From the NCBI GenBank assembly GCA_018398575.1, contig JAGTXZ010000011.1, positions 2,666,001 through 2,730,000 on the forward strand: a DNA stretch of 64,000 bases. Reading direction: 5' to 3'. Shown here one piece after another: positions 19,548 to 32,500 of this stretch (positions are counted from its first letter, which is position 1; every line of letters begins with the position of its first letter). Made by a program: the position numbers and the translations under genes. The notes beneath the pieces were generated by a model, which saw only the letters and a program-made list of their open reading frames with translations, did not search any database and was not told the DNA's origin. This stretch comes from Ampelomyces quisqualis (lineage: Eukaryota > Ascomycota > Dothideomycetes > Pleosporales > Phaeosphaeriaceae).

Positions 19548-22307
19548 ATTAAATTTGTTAAACCTAACTAGGCTAAAGAGCTATTAGTAACCTCTAGCAT
19601 AGAATAAGTAACTATTTCTATAATAGTATAGGATATAATAGTATAAGCTATCTAGATAAGACGTAACAGCGTCTCTAAGTTAGTTATTAAGGATAAGTTT
19701 AATTAGATAATTATTAATAACTTCCTAGACCTAAAGAAATAACAGATTAAGAAATAATTGCTGTTAAATAGCTTTAAGAGAACGCCTGCTTAGCAGAAAG
19801 TATGTAACTCTCTAGCAGCTAGATCTTCTAATAATAGAAAAGAAAAGTCTCTTATAAGCGCAGATCTAGACTTAGTATTACTAGTAAAAACTCTACAGAA
19901 ACAAGTTGCAAGGCTTACAGCCTAATTAACTCTAGAAACCTCTAGCTTTACACAGACTCTCTTAGAAAGCTTCTCTTTACTCTAAAAGACTTACAAAGTT
20001 CTTAACTTAGAAGTGTATAAAAGAGATTAAAAAGACTACTGCATCTTTAAGACTTAAATAAAGTATAAACTAGAATATAATAGTGTAAGACTAGGCTCTT
20101 AAGTAGGCTATATCTTTAACTGCCTTAAGAGGTTAGTAGCTAGTATAGCCTTGTCTTAAGTAACCTAAAACCTCTAGAGCTCTGTAAAAGAACTTTAGAA
20201 CTTCTTAGACAGCTAATTTAGCAATAAGCTATATAACAAAAGATTACAAAGAAAACTCTAAACAATCTAATAGAATAAGTCTTCTCTTTAGAGCTTTAAT
20301 GTAGAGTTTATAAGGCTAGCCTATAACGTAAGCAAGAAAGATAACAAAGTAAACTTAAAAACAAGGTACTTAAGCACTATCTAGCTAGACTTACAAGACA
20401 GAATAATCTCTATAAAAACTAAACCTAAATAAAGAATTTATAACCTTATAGACAAAGTAGCAATTGTTAAAAAAAACTTATATAGAGCAAAACTAAGTAG
20501 TAAGCACACTAAAAGACAGAATGTTAAGAAACCTATAGATTAGAAACTTATAAGAGGACATTCTAAAAGGACTAAAAGAAAATCTCTTAAAAGGAAGAAA
20601 GCTAAGTAAGCTACTATAGAAGAGTAGTCTTACTAAAAATAAAATAACTTATACTTCTACTACAGCAAGTTAAGATACTATGCTAGTAAATATAAATTAT
20701 CTTTACCTTTAAACTCTACTAAAGCTGTAGTAGCTAAGGCATAGGGTAAAGAAGAAAAAGACGTATTAAAAAACACCTTAAGCTTAGAAAATAAGTAACT
20801 CTTGTCTAAAGGCGTAGACAAGAGTATAGTAATATAATACTAAAAGAGAATAAGAGATTTTAACAATTCTAAAGAAAATAGTTAAATAAAAAACTTATTA
20901 CTATATATACTATTGTTAATAAAATAATAGTTGCTTCTATAATAATTTACACTAGGTGTTTTACCTACGCTATAACTTTAACTAAGTTTATCTATAAGAA
21001 TAAGTTAGAGTATAAGTTAATAGCTCTAAGAGAAATTATTAAGATTACTAGAGCCTAGTCTTAGATAAGAACAGCTGTCTAGATAAGAATTAACATTAAT
21101 AGGCATAAGAAGACACTATAGGCCTATAAACTAGATAGAGATAAAGAATATAACCTAGTTTTAGGTTAACTATAGATAAACTAGTATAATATTACTATTA
21201 CACTAGTAAAGAAATTAATATATATTTACTCTACTTAGACGTAAGTTAGAAGCTAGAAGGAAAAGAAACTTCTTTTACTATAAAGTATTACAGCAGCTAC
21301 GTACTTAGCCTAGCTATAATAAGGCTAAAAAGATAAATCTATTTGCTTTTACGCTACGTTAATAGTAGATATCTAGAAGGCTCTAAAAACTAAGCTCTAA
21401 GTAGACCCTAGGTTAGTGCTCTTAGATTACCTAAAAGAAGAATATAAAACCTTCTTACGCAAGAAAGTAGACTAACTTCCTCTAGTAAAAGGACCTACTA
21501 TTAATTATTCTATTAAGCTAGTAAAAAAAGATAAAAAGACTATAGAAGTACTATAGGGCCTACTATATAGTATGTTAAGGAAAGAACTCCTTGTGCTCTA
21601 AAAAGAGTTTACTTCTTACTTAGACTATAGCTTTATACAAGTAAGCTAGTTAAGCGCCTCTGTACTAGTCCTATTTGTAAAGAAGCTAGAGAAGGGCCTA
21701 TAGTTCTATATAGACTACTAGGCCCTTAACGTAATTATAAGAAAGAACTAATACCTACTCTTACTTATTTAAGAAACCTTAGCCTAAATTGCTAAAGCTA
21801 AATAGTTTACTAAAGTAGATGTTATCTAAGTATTCTATAAAATTAGAATTGCTAAAGAAGACAAATAAAAGATAGCCTTCTAAACGTGCTTTAGCTTCTA
21901 TAAGTAGCTTATAATACCCTTTAGACTTATAAACGCTTTAAGCACGTTCTAGAGATATATTAATTAGACACTAAGAGAATACTTAGATAATTTCTATTTA
22001 GCTTATATAGACAACGTATTAATATATACAAGTAGGTTTAAGGCAGACTATAAGAAAAAGGTAAAGCTAGTAATCTAGAAACTTAGTGCAGTAAAGTTAC
22101 ACCTTAATATAGAGAAAAGTAAGTTTAGTATAAAAAAGACTAAATACCTTAGATTTATTATTAAGGCTAAGAAAGAAATAAGTATAGACTTTAAGAAAGT
22201 AGCTGCTATACGTTTCTAAGAGCCTCTTAAGATAGTTAAAGAAGTCTAGAGTTTTGTTAGCTTTGCTAACTTCTACTAATAGTTTATAAAAGACTTCTTA
22301 GAGCTAG
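19548..22307 (+). pseudogene. Element A gag and pol (5' part), RIP-destroyed
   Basis: A CCHC zinc knuckle relic is at 20,652-20,693: its cysteine and histidine codons have become TAC/TAT (TGC-to-TAC, CAC-to-TAC type changes). Downstream, reverse-transcriptase blocks are readable between TAG stops: LPLVKGPTINYSIKL, SVLVLFVKKLEKGL, a catalytic block decayed to AYIDNVLIYT at 22,001-22,030, and SFANFY just before the junction. Stops coincide with expected Trp and Gln positions. The frame breaks off at the GCTAG target site of E1 and resumes after it. Confidence 0.8.
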
Positions 22308-22589
22308 TGTAAGAATGTTACAGCGTAAAGCTGTTAGCTGCGCAGCAACGCGCCTGCGCTATAACAACGCTACCCTAGCGTCTTTACGCGTAGAACGCGT
22401 ATAGCTACCCTAGCGCCTTAACAGCGCTACGCTAGCGCAGGCCTAGTATATTTCTATTGTAAAGATACGTGTCTAGTTATATCTATAAAAGAAGAGTTCT
22501 GCACTAAAGTTATAGAACAGGAATTAACTTACTTCTACCTGTACTACTATTATTATCTTGTAACTTTACTGCTATATAAACCTCTTACA
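22308..22589 (+). repeat. E1 5' LTR
   Basis: 282 bases. It keeps many CpG and GpC dinucleotides (for example GCGCAGCAACGCGCCTGCGC) while TpG and CpA are depleted, the context preference expected of RIP. Confidence 0.9.
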
Positions 22590-25500
22590 GTTTTAATTCC
22601 TCTACCTTGCAAAAGGATAGTAGCCTAGTTACCTAATAACAATAGATTAGAATCTGCCTCTAAGCCTACTAGCTAATCTATTAAAGGAAAACACTCCTAA
22701 TAAAGAATTAATGCTTAGCCTAGGTAAACGCTTAGCGCAGCTAAAGCGCTAGCGCTAAGAACTTAAGAAGTAAGCTAAGATCTAGACTCTAGAAGAGAAA
22801 GTACGCTAATAGGAGCAATTATTAGTAAGTAAACAACCTCTTCTACCTCTTAAACAGCCCTTAGGCGCCCTAAATAAAACAGATCTACTAACCTCTCTAG
22901 TTAGACGCGACACGTCCTTACTAGCGCAACGCCTCTAACTTAACCTATTAGCGCTACTAGGGCGCAGGCTAAAGATTAAGAAGATCTCTGTTTTTAAAGG
23001 CAAGGAAATTAGAGAGTATTAGGACTTTAAGGCTTAGCTATCTATTGCCTTTTAATTAGATCCCTTAGCCTTCTAGCTTAAGGACTAAAAGATTGCTTTT
23101 ACTCTCTAGTACCTATAAACTACGTTTTAATAGATATAGATACAGAGGAAATAGAAAGACAATAGTAAAACGCTAGCGTAGCGCAATATAATATCTTTTC
23201 TACTTAATTAGATTAAGAGCTCTATAAATAGAGAGCTTTAAGTTACTATATAGTATTAAAAGGCATTCTAAAAGAATAGCTAAATAGTAAACAAATTTGC
23301 AGCCTATCTATCTACTTTAGAAAATCAGGTAAATTTCTCTTACAAGCAGAAACACCTAGTAATACACTTATATAGTAAACTCTGCCTAGAGATTAAAGTA
23401 GCCTTCTCTAACTACACTAAGTTTTTTACTACCTGTAGAAAACTTATTAAACGCGCTGTAACGCTAAAAGACAACTTGCGCTATAGTAGTAGTATACTAT
23501 TACTATACTATTACACACACAGAACGCCTAGTATAAGAAAAACTTTACAGCCTAAACTAAACGCAATAGCTCTATAACGTTATGTTACTAGCACTGTAAA
23601 CCTAAGCCTAAAGCTAACTAACGCCTGCTACTATTGCAGTAAGATAGGCTATTAGGCTAAAGAGTATAGATTAAGGCTTAACAGCTCTTCTTTTGTTACT
23701 AGTTTAAACGCAATATAAACAAAAAATAAGTAGGCCTAAGAAGAGCCTCCCTTTTAACAGCTTAAGTTCTACTACAATAGAAGAATTGTATTAAAGTACT
23801 TAGGACGCTGCGTAATAATAGCGCTGCGTAGCCTACACAAATTCTAATTAACTGTAGTGCAGAACTTAGCACTATTAACAAAAAAGTTACCTTACTTAAG
23901 AATCTTTCTTATATTAACAGCGCTGCGCTACTAACTATTTGCTTACCTAACTTAAGCACTATATCTAGCTTCTATACTTATTAAGCTTATTTAACAATAA
24001 AGAACAACTAGGGCGTAACTAAGTCCTTTACTACTATCTTATATAGAATTACTAATGCAGCACAACCTGTTATTTTAGGTCTACTAAGCCTAAAAGAGAG
24101 GTGTGTTGTTATTAACTACAAGTTAAAGCAGTAGCGCTATAAGCTTAACACTAATATAATAAGAGTTAAAGACGTAAAAACCTTTGCAGAATCTCTTTAC
24201 AATAAGCTAAGCGTGTACACAGTTCTAGTAGGCAGTCTATAATCCTCTTCTACTAAATACCTATTATAGCCTATTAAACTTAAAGATTTTAAAAACGTTA
24301 CAAACAGTAACGCTGCTAACGCGCTACTACAGCACTATAGAAGTAACTACACTATTAAGCTAGAGAAAGAAACTACAGCTCTATATAGGCTACTCTACAA
24401 CCTCTTACTAAAAGAGCTAAGCGTACTGCGCGACTACTTAGTAACAGCGCAGAGCCTAGGCTAGATCTAAGAAAGTATAAGCCTAGCAGGAGCACCTATC
24501 TTATTTGTGCCTAAAAAGAATAAGATGTTACGCCTTTGCGTAGACTATTAAGGCCTTAACTAAGTTACTAAGAAAAATAAATTAGCTCTACTCTTAATTA
24601 GAAAAATCCTTAATTAGCTTTATAGATTAGTAAAGTTTACTAAGCTTAATCTTAAGAACGCGTATTACTGCATTAAGATCTAGTAAGGCAATAAGTAGAA
24701 GACAGCGTTTTGTACACAATATAGCTACTTTAAATACATAGTTATGCCTTTTAAGCTAACTAACTACGCTGGTAAATAGGTTCGGGGTACCCGCTTATAG
24801 GTAGGGGTTGGGTTAGGGTTAAGCAGAAAGAGGGTAGGGTAGGGTAGAGGTTATATAGAAGCTAGGGTAGGGTAGGGTAAGGGTTATATAGGGGCTAGGG
24901 TAGGGTTTAGGTTAGGTTTCTATAGACCTTAGGTAGGGGTTAGGTTAGGGTACACTATTGGGTACACTGTTTTAATCTGTGATAAAGACCTATAATAACT
25001 TGAGCTGAGACTAAAAAGTAGGTCAAAAAAAATCTTTTTCCTCTAGCCCCTAAGCTAGCCCCTATTACGTCAGACCCTAACCCAAACCCATTTTTAATTA
25101 ACCCCTACCTAACCCCTAACCCTCTTTTAGCGTAAATTGATTGGGTAGAGGTTGGGTTAGGTATAGGGTCTTACGTAAAGGTACCCTACCCCAACCCAAC
25201 CCCTACCCATTTACCGCCGTATAACTAACGCGCCTGCTACGTTTTAGAGGTATATTAACAGAGCTTTAGCCTTGTATTTAGATATCTTTTGCGTTATCTA
25301 TCTTAATAATATTCTAATCTTTTCTTAAAAAAGAGAGAATTATTAGAAACAGGTAAGAAAAGTACTTACTAAGCTAAGAGAATACAGCCTTTTTGTTAAC
25401 TTAAAGAAGTGTACCTTTGCTACTAACTAAGTTAAGTTTCTAGGGTTTATTGTGCGCCTTAATAGCGTTACAATAGATCTAGAATAGGTTTGCGCAGTTA

Positions 25501-27960
25501 TTAATTAGCCTACGCTAACGTCCTTTAAGGATGTTTAAGTCTTTCTAGGCTTTGCAAACTTCTATTAACGCTTTATATAGAGTTTCTCTGTTATTATTAG
25601 CCTAATTACTAATCTTCTAAAGGGATTAGTTTAAGAGAAAAAGTCTAGTCCTTTTAACTAGCCTAACGCAGCAGAGAAGGCTAAGCTCTAGCTCTATAAT
25701 AGGTTTGCAACTGCGCTAGTCCTGTAGCACTACAACTATATACTCTTATCTAAGCTAGAAACTAATGCCTCTATTTAGAAGGTAGTAGGCATCTTCTTTT
25801 AACTTTATACAGATAAGAACTAGCACCCTGTAGCCTTCTAGTTAAGAAAACTTTTACCTGTAAAAAAAAACTACTATATATACAACCTAAAGCTCTTTGC
25901 TATTATTATAGTAGTGTAGCACTAGCGTTACTACGTTAAGGGGCTAGTAGTTTAGTTAGAAATATAGACAGACTATAATAACCTACGCAGCTTTATAGGC
26001 ACGTTAACTCTATCTAGAAGACAGGCTAGCTAGGCTATAAAGCTAGCTGCTTATAACTTTAAGATTAAGTATTAGTCTAGAAAGACAAATCCTGCAGATA
26101 GGCCTTTAAAGTAACCTGTAGACAATAGCAACACGCTAGATATTTAACTATTAGATATATTACTAGCACTGCAAAAGAAGTTGTAGCTAGTAGAAACTTA
26201 AGCTAAGCTACCTAGTAAGGAGCTAGCGTTAGTAGGAAGCTAGACAACAGCTTAATAGTAAGTAGGCACTCTACATCTTAATAAAGATGTTTCTATAAGC
26301 CTAACGCACAGCGTTAAGGCGACAGCTAAGAGCTACAGCCCTAATTAGGAAATTCCTAAGAGTAGACTAGTAATAGCCTAAAGAGTTACGCAGTTATAAG
26401 CAAGAGCTGCAGCCTTAGAGAGGTTAGCTTATAAGAAACTCTCTAAGTTCTTCTTTAAGATCTGTATACAAGTATAATAGAATAACCTAGAAGTAGTTGT
26501 AATACGCAGAGACGTTAAATCTTTAGCGTCTGCCTGTTAAAGTAATAGTAAACGCCTAAGGCACTAGAAGCTTAACACTTTAGGCAGCCTTTAGTTTAAG
26601 AACTAATTGTATATTCTACTAGAGCTAGCTCTTAGGGCTAAGCTCCTTAAGCTGTATTATAACAATCTACTTGCTAGCTATTTTAGGTAGGCTAAAACGC
26701 TTAAGCTTGTAGCCTAATACTACTATTAGCCTAGGCTTAAGAAAGAGCTTAAGGAGTACATTAACTCTTGCTTAGTGTGCTAAGGCACAAAGTTGCTTAA
26801 GTAGCGCCCTGCTAGTGTATTAAACGCGCTTTCTTAACCTTAGAGACTATAGCAAGAAATTATAATAGATTTTGTTATAGGCCTACTACCTACCAAGCGC
26901 TACAGCGTTATATACAACGCAATACTTGTTATAGTTAATAGGTATACTAAAATAGCTAAGTATATCTTTACACAAAAAACAGTTACTACCTTACAGTTAG
27001 TAGAGCTGTTCTTAGAATACGTTATACAATTCTTTAGCTTACCTAAAGGTATTATATTAGACTAAGGAAGTGTCTTTACTTTATAGTTTTAGGTAGACTT
27101 CTACTTTATAGTAAAGGTAAAGCGCTAGCTTAGCACTACCTTCTATCTATAAACAAACAGCCAAATAGAGCGCTAAAATTAAACGCTAGAGTAATACTTA
27201 AGGGCTTTTGTAGGCAATTAACCTAATAATTAAGTACACCTCTTGTTATTAGCAGAGTTTATATATAATAATGCTAGATAGGCTATATTAGAAGTATCTC
27301 TATTCTTTGCCTACTATAAGTTCTACCTGCGCCTTAACTACAAGCTAACAGCGCCTACTAGAGTTTTTAGCATTAAAGAGAGATTGCAGAAGCTTATACA
27401 AACTTAGGACGCTTTGGCTAATTACTAGAACAAAAGCTTATAATACTAGGAACAATATTACAACAAGAAACATAGGCTCTAAGAGTTTAAACTAGAAGAT
27501 ATAGTTCTCTTATTAACAAAGTATTTGCGCCTGTGCAGCGCTAGCAGAAAGCTATTACTGCGCTAGATAGGCCTTTTCCTAGTAGAAGAGCAAATTGGCT
27601 TACAAGCTTTTAGGATCTTACTTCTATTACATATAAGAATCTACCTAGTATTTTACACCTTCTTACTCTAGCTATTTGTTGCTAGGAAGGAAGAAGAGTT
27701 AACCTTACCTAGGCCTATTAATCTAGACAATAGTAAGAAGCTACAGCAACGCTATAAGGTTAAAGCTGTGTTAGTAAAGAGGCGCAATAGGCGTTTAGTA
27801 AATTACCTAGTAAAATAGAAAGGCTAGCTCTTAAAATATAACAAATAAGTTAATTAAAAAGATATAGACAAATTACTTATAGAGAAGTATAACTAGAGAG
27901 AAGATTAATTACTTATACAATTAATATACAAAAAAAAAAGAAAAAACATAGAAAAATAAA
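22590..27960 (+). pseudogene. E1 gag-pol with chromodomain, RIP-destroyed and split
   Basis: Order on the plus strand: Gag with a zinc knuckle at 23,626-23,667 (CYYCSKIGY, later His and Cys turned to Tyr); protease region; reverse transcriptase around 24,480-25,560, with FKYIVMPFKLTN just before and RYINRALALYLDIF just after the hAT-like insertion; RNase H around 25,650-26,000; integrase with CLVC zinc motif near 26,770 and core EIIIDFVIGLLPT near 26,855 and IQFFSLPKGIILD near 27,030; chromodomain near 27,800-27,890 (NYLVK, KYN...DIDKLLIEKYN). A terminal chromodomain places it among chromoviruses, whose integrases target heterochromatin. Stops are TAG/TAA at Trp and Gln positions. Confidence 0.85.
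24765..25221. mobile_element. 457-bp hAT-like non-autonomous element with telomere-like arrays
   Basis: Exact 8-base duplication TAACTAAC at 24757-24764 and 25222-25229. Terminal inverted repeats: left TACGCTGGTAAATAGG, right (reverse complement) TACGGCGGTAAATGGG. The 8-base duplication and short inverted ends fit the hAT superfamily; there is no room for a transposase. The left half is packed with G-rich TAGGGT/TTAGGG-like units (24,795-24,960), the right half with the complementary C-rich CCCTAA-like units (25,070-25,205). It lies in the E1 reverse-transcriptase gene, whose sequence is continuous once the element is removed. Confidence 0.85.
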
Positions 27961-28117
27961 GGCACCTTACTAGCGCACTGCTAGCGCTCTAACAACGCAA
28001 CTAGGCACAAACGCTATCTTACTCTAGAAAGTCCTTGTTATCCTTCTTACCCTTATAGAAGCTTAGAGAGCCTAGTAAATTATTACTAAGCCTCCTAGCT
28101 TCCTTCTCTTCCTACTG

Positions 28118-29040
28118 TTTCTAGAAGACAGTATTACCTAACTCTAATAGGACTTTACTCCTTGCTAACGCTGTCACAGCGCGCACTAGGCAACCTAATA
28201 GGTCTAAGCTCTTAACGCGCTTAGACGCAGGCTCCTTAGCAGAACTAGCTAAAGCTAGGCGCTTCTTAGGCTTAGGCTTAGGCTTAGGTTTAGCCTTAGG
28301 CTTAGCCTTAGCCTTAGCTTTAGCCTTGCTCTTGCCCTTCTTCTTAGAAGAAGGCACAGAGCTAGAGCTCTTCTAGAGAGGGGTTTTATCTTTATCCTTA
28401 CCTCTACTACTACTACTACCTTTAGACCTAGGCTTAGACCTAAAGAGAGACTCTTTTCTCTTTATATTAAGGTTAAAGTTAGACTGCGTGTTAGCCTTAC
28501 TAAGAGAGAAGAGGTTAGCCTAGACGCTGTTAGAACGCTAGCGCAGCAACTGCAAGAAATAGGAAAAATAACTTACTTAAGCCTGCAGCAGGTTAAGGAT
28601 ACTCTCTACTATAGTAGACAGGTAGTTAGTTGCCTTAACCTACAGAATCTAGATCTTATTACTCTTAGGCTAACAATAGCTCTTATACTTAACCTCTATA
28701 TGCAGGAAAAGCTCTATTAAGCTAGTCTACTAGCGCAGCAACGTTTCCTACGCGTTAACTATAATAGGATTAGGCTTCTTCTTAGTAGTAAGGCGCTACT
28801 ACTACTAGTAGATAGCATTCTAGCTCTTAACAAAATTAGCAGAGACCTTAGGGCAGAGCTTTTGCTTACCCTAGCAAGGGCTATAGCGTAGGCTACTAAC
28901 TATAAAGTTGCAATAGGTGCTAGTAAGCTTTAGGCCCTTAGTATAGTAAAGGTAAATTAAAATTGCTAACTTAACATTAGAGACGCTACTGCAGTAGGCA
29001 ATAGGCGTAGCCTAAGCACTAAGTTAGCAATATTATAACG
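28118..29040 (-). pseudogene. E1 antisense reading frame (Cys/Lys-rich), RIP-destroyed
   Basis: On the strand opposite to gag-pol, between chromodomain and 3' LTR, one frame of roughly 300 codons is continuous except for TAG/TAA codons. It reads from the left-most readable part ATPIAYCSSVSN, through SLRYSPC and KLCPKVSANFVKS (Cys-rich), a Gln-suspect run of four TAGs, then IELFLHIEVKYKSYC, NYLSTIVESILNLLQA, and a strongly basic Lys/Ala/Pro repeat (PSSKKKGKSKAKAKAKAK) ending LLELGNTVF. The basic tail resembles a nuclear localisation or nucleic-acid-binding tail. I recognise no family. A chance open frame is possible because RIP removes TGA codons, but the low-complexity basic tail and uniform stop type argue for former coding. 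Confidence 0.5.
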
Positions 29041-29396
29041 CTAGTGTTACACTACTTATAGAAATAGTAGAAGTAGTAGGCAGGGTAGGCGTAGTGCTTA
29101 TAGTAATTAATATAGGTGTAACGTAGTTGCAATAGCGTAGAGCTAGTAGATAATATAGTAGCAGAATAATATAGTTGTTACTAAAGAAGTAGAGGAAATT
29201 ACACACACAAAGTTTTGCTATATTTCTACTATTACTATAGCTACTAGCTGCCTCTTAGATTTACCTAGAGTTTTAGTCTTAGCATAACAACAGCTATACA
29301 GCAAACAGGCCCTATAATAACAACGTTAGACATATACCTACAAACCTAACGTTATATAAATTGCTAGGACAGTAATTCTAGAGAAGAGAAAATAAT

Positions 29397-29678
29397 TATA
29401 AGAATGTTACAGCGTAAAGCTATTAGCTGCGCAGTAACGCGCCTGCGCTATAACAATACTACCCTAGCGTCTTTACGCGTAGAACGCATATAGCTGCTCT
29501 AGCGCCTTAACAGTACTACACTAGTATAGGCCTAGTGCATTTCTATTATAAGGATACGTATCTAGTTGTATCTATAAAAGAAGAGTTTTGCACTAAAGTT
29601 GCAGAACAGGAATTAACTTACTTCTACCTATACTACTATTGTTATCCTGTAACTTTGCTGCTATACAAACCTCTTACA
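29397..29678 (+). repeat. E1 3' LTR
   Basis: 282 bases, same length as the 5' LTR without indels that I can see; differences are transitions of C/T and G/A type. Confidence 0.9.
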
Positions 29679-32500
29679 GCTAGCTACTCTACTAACTAGG
29701 CTAACTAAGAAAGGTGTAGCCTTTTACTAGAGCCTTAAACAACAGATATCCTTTAACAAGCTAAAAGAAGCTTTTATAGTAGAACTATCTCTAGTAAACT
29801 TTAATATAAAGCTAGAGATAGTAGTAGAATATAACGCCTTAAGATAGTTAACTAAAAGAGTACTGTCTTAATACTACAAGAATAGACGCTTCTAGGCTAT
29901 AGCTTACTACTTAGTAAAGAATACAGCTGTAGAAGCTAACTATACTATTTATAATAAAGAGCTGTTAGCTATAGTTAAGTGCTTAGAGTAGTAGAAAACT
30001 AAACTTTAGAAAGTAAAGCATTTTACTATACTTACAAACTATAAGAACCTAGAATACTTTACTACTATATAACTACTAATAAAAAGATATGTCTACTAAG
30101 TAAAGTTCTTTAGCACGTTTAATATTAGATTCTAATACTACTTAAGAAACGTAAACAGTAGAGTAGATACCCTTTCTAAAAAAGAATAAGATCTTTTCTA
30201 AGGAAGAGCAGACGCGTAGGTACAGTCTTAGACCTTCTAACTATTTACTTCTACTTTAGAAACTAAAAATAAAAAAGACCTAGTACTTACTACTTTCTTT
30301 ATAGCTTAGTAGAAGGATTTACTATAATAGAAGAGAAGAAAAACAAAGTAGCTCTAAAACATGCTTATAGACAAAGATGCTGCGTTAACTACTTCTCTTG
30401 CATCTTAGTAGAAGGATGCACTATAATAAAAGAAGAAAGAAACAGAGTAGCTCTAAAACGTGCTTACAGATAAAGATGCTGCGTTAACTACTTTTCTTGC
30501 AGCTTAGTAGAGAGATACACTAAATAGAGAAAGAAAGAAATAGAGTAGCTCTAAAACAAGCTTATAGACAAAGACGCTGCATTAAAGAAAAGAGACGTTG
30601 CCTAAAGCTAGAATACTAAAAATTACTCTATAGTTAGAAAGGAAGCGCTCTAAAACGTGCTTGCAGATAAAGATACTACGTTAAGAAAGAGAAACGTTGC
30701 TTAAAGCTAGAATACTAAGAATTACTCTATAGTTAGAAAGAAAGCACTCTAAAACGTGCTTGTAGATAAAGACGCTATGTTAAAGGAAAAGAACGTTGCC
30801 TATAACTAAGGTGCTAAAAAGCCTTCTATAGTAGAAGACACTTTAGATACTACTAAAGAAACTATAGTACTATGCAAGACTATGCTTAGGTAAAGCTCTT
30901 ATACAAATAAACGCTCTAAAGAACTAACAAAGCCTGCTATTAAGAAATTATAGGAATAGGCTGTCTGTATAGATAAAGCCTACTAATTAGTAGTTAACGC
31001 TGTTAGAATAGGATAGTAAAAATTCTCTTTGTATTTAAGCCTAAAAGTTTTTCTAGCAGAGTATAGCTTAGATAACTTAGAACGCTTACTCTATAGAAAG
31101 TGCAAATAAGTGCTAGAATACGTAAACCTATAAACGTATATTATCTTAGAAGTATATAACTCTCTAATTACTAAGTACCTAGGCAAGAAAAATATATACG
31201 CAATATTAGTAAGAAACTACTTCTAGCCTAAAATGTTCTTAAGTATCTAGTAGTTTGTCTAGAACTGCGCAGTATATAGCAGAATAAAGCTCTAAAAAAA
31301 ACTTAAATAAGAACTACTATGCTTACTCTTGCTCTTAGTCTAAATATAGAAAGAATTGTTAGTAGACTTTATTATAGGCCTTTTACTAAGCTACAGAATG
31401 TTATACCTTATAGTAGTTACTAACTAGCTAAGTAAAAATATAGTGCTTATACTTATTCTAGACTTAGAAGTTCTTACTATAGTTAAGGCATTTATTAAAC
31501 AGGTAGTTGCGTACTACTAGCTCTTAAACGCTATAGTGTCTAACAGAAGGTTACAATTTGTAAGTAAATTCTAGTTGTTACTTTATAATAAGCTTAAAAT
31601 ATAAAGAAAAGTCTTAATAGTATACTACCTCTAGATAGATAGCGCTATAGAGTAAATAAATAGTATAGTAAAAGCTTACTTAAGGGCTTTTGTAAACTAG
31701 AACTAGTTAAACTAGGCTACTCTATGCCTACTAGCATAAATTGCAATAGCTAGATAAAATACAGCGTCTATAGGCGTTAGCCTATTCTTTCTCTAGTATA
31801 GGTACAACACAGACTCTATTTAGTTAGACCTAGAATAGACTATAGAGAACTAGTACTAGTCTAGCAGTAATAAAAGGGCTACTACTAAAGTAATAGTAAC
31901 TATAATAAAAGAAATAATAGACTACGTATAAGTAAAGATAGTAGAAGTATAACAAGAATAGAAACGCTAGGCTAATTATTATAGACAAGAAGCGCTAAAA
32001 CTCTATATAAAAAACAAAGTATAGCTCTAGTACAGTTGCTCTATATCTAATAGAAGACTTTTAAAAAAGCTAGATTAGAAAAACAGAAAATATATAGTTA
32101 TAAAGATTATCTCTCTATATATTATAGAACTAAGCGTGCCTTCTAGAGTGCACCTAAGATTCTACGTTAACTACCTCTAGCTTAATGCAGGTAATCTACT
32201 TCTACACTAAAAGTCTAATAACTAGCAACTAGAAGTAATAATAGAGAATAAAAATATAACTAATAATAAGTTTCTTATTAACTATATCTTTACAAAATAG
32301 TAGAAGAAGAAAGAGTAAAGTATATAGCTATAGTACTTTGTAAAATAAGTAAAATATATAAAACTAATATAAGAACTATAAGTAAATGTTGCTAACACTA
32401 TAGCCTTTGCTAAATAGCTAGATAAAACTAGAATAGAACAAGACTTAGATAGGTTGTTAGTAAAGCGCCTAACCTTTCTAACTACTAAATAAAGCACATT
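29679..32500 (+). pseudogene. Element A pol (3' part): RNase H, integrase, RIP-destroyed
   Basis: Continuation of the pol gene interrupted at 22,307. Readable pieces are LTKKGVAFY, KLKEAF, then RNase H with KNTAVEANYTIYNKELLAI near 29,910-29,965, integrase core with LVDFIIGLLLSYRMLYLIV near 31,350-31,410 and IVSNRRLQFVSKF near 31,540, and a C-terminal barrel/chromodomain-like end (PSRVHLRFYVNYL near 32,140). The Trp and Gln positions read as TAG. Confidence 0.8.

Larger units (their letters stand above)
22308..29678 (+). mobile_element. Element E1: Ty3/Gypsy chromovirus inserted in element A
   Basis: LTRs of exactly 282 bases at 22308-22589 and 29397-29678 begin TGTAAGA (TATAAGA in the right copy) and end TCTTACA. 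The 5-base duplication GCTAG lies at 22303-22307 and 29679-29683. The insertion splits the reverse-transcriptase gene of element A; the flanks join into continuous Ty3-type pol sequence (SFANFY...FIKDFLEL to LTKKGVAFY), which confirms the call independently of the LTRs. E1 is itself interrupted by a 457-bp hAT-like element; without it (and its 8-base duplication) E1 is about 6.9 kb. Confidence 0.95.

Noticed and set aside
24790..25205. Interstitial telomere or chromosome-fusion site
   Set aside because: The G-rich and C-rich arrays lie inside precise inverted ends and an 8-base target duplication, so a transposon explains them better than a head-to-head telomere fusion.
28121..28357. Stand-alone 78-residue lysine-rich gene
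   Set aside because: It is only the last stop-free piece of the longer antisense frame of element E1.
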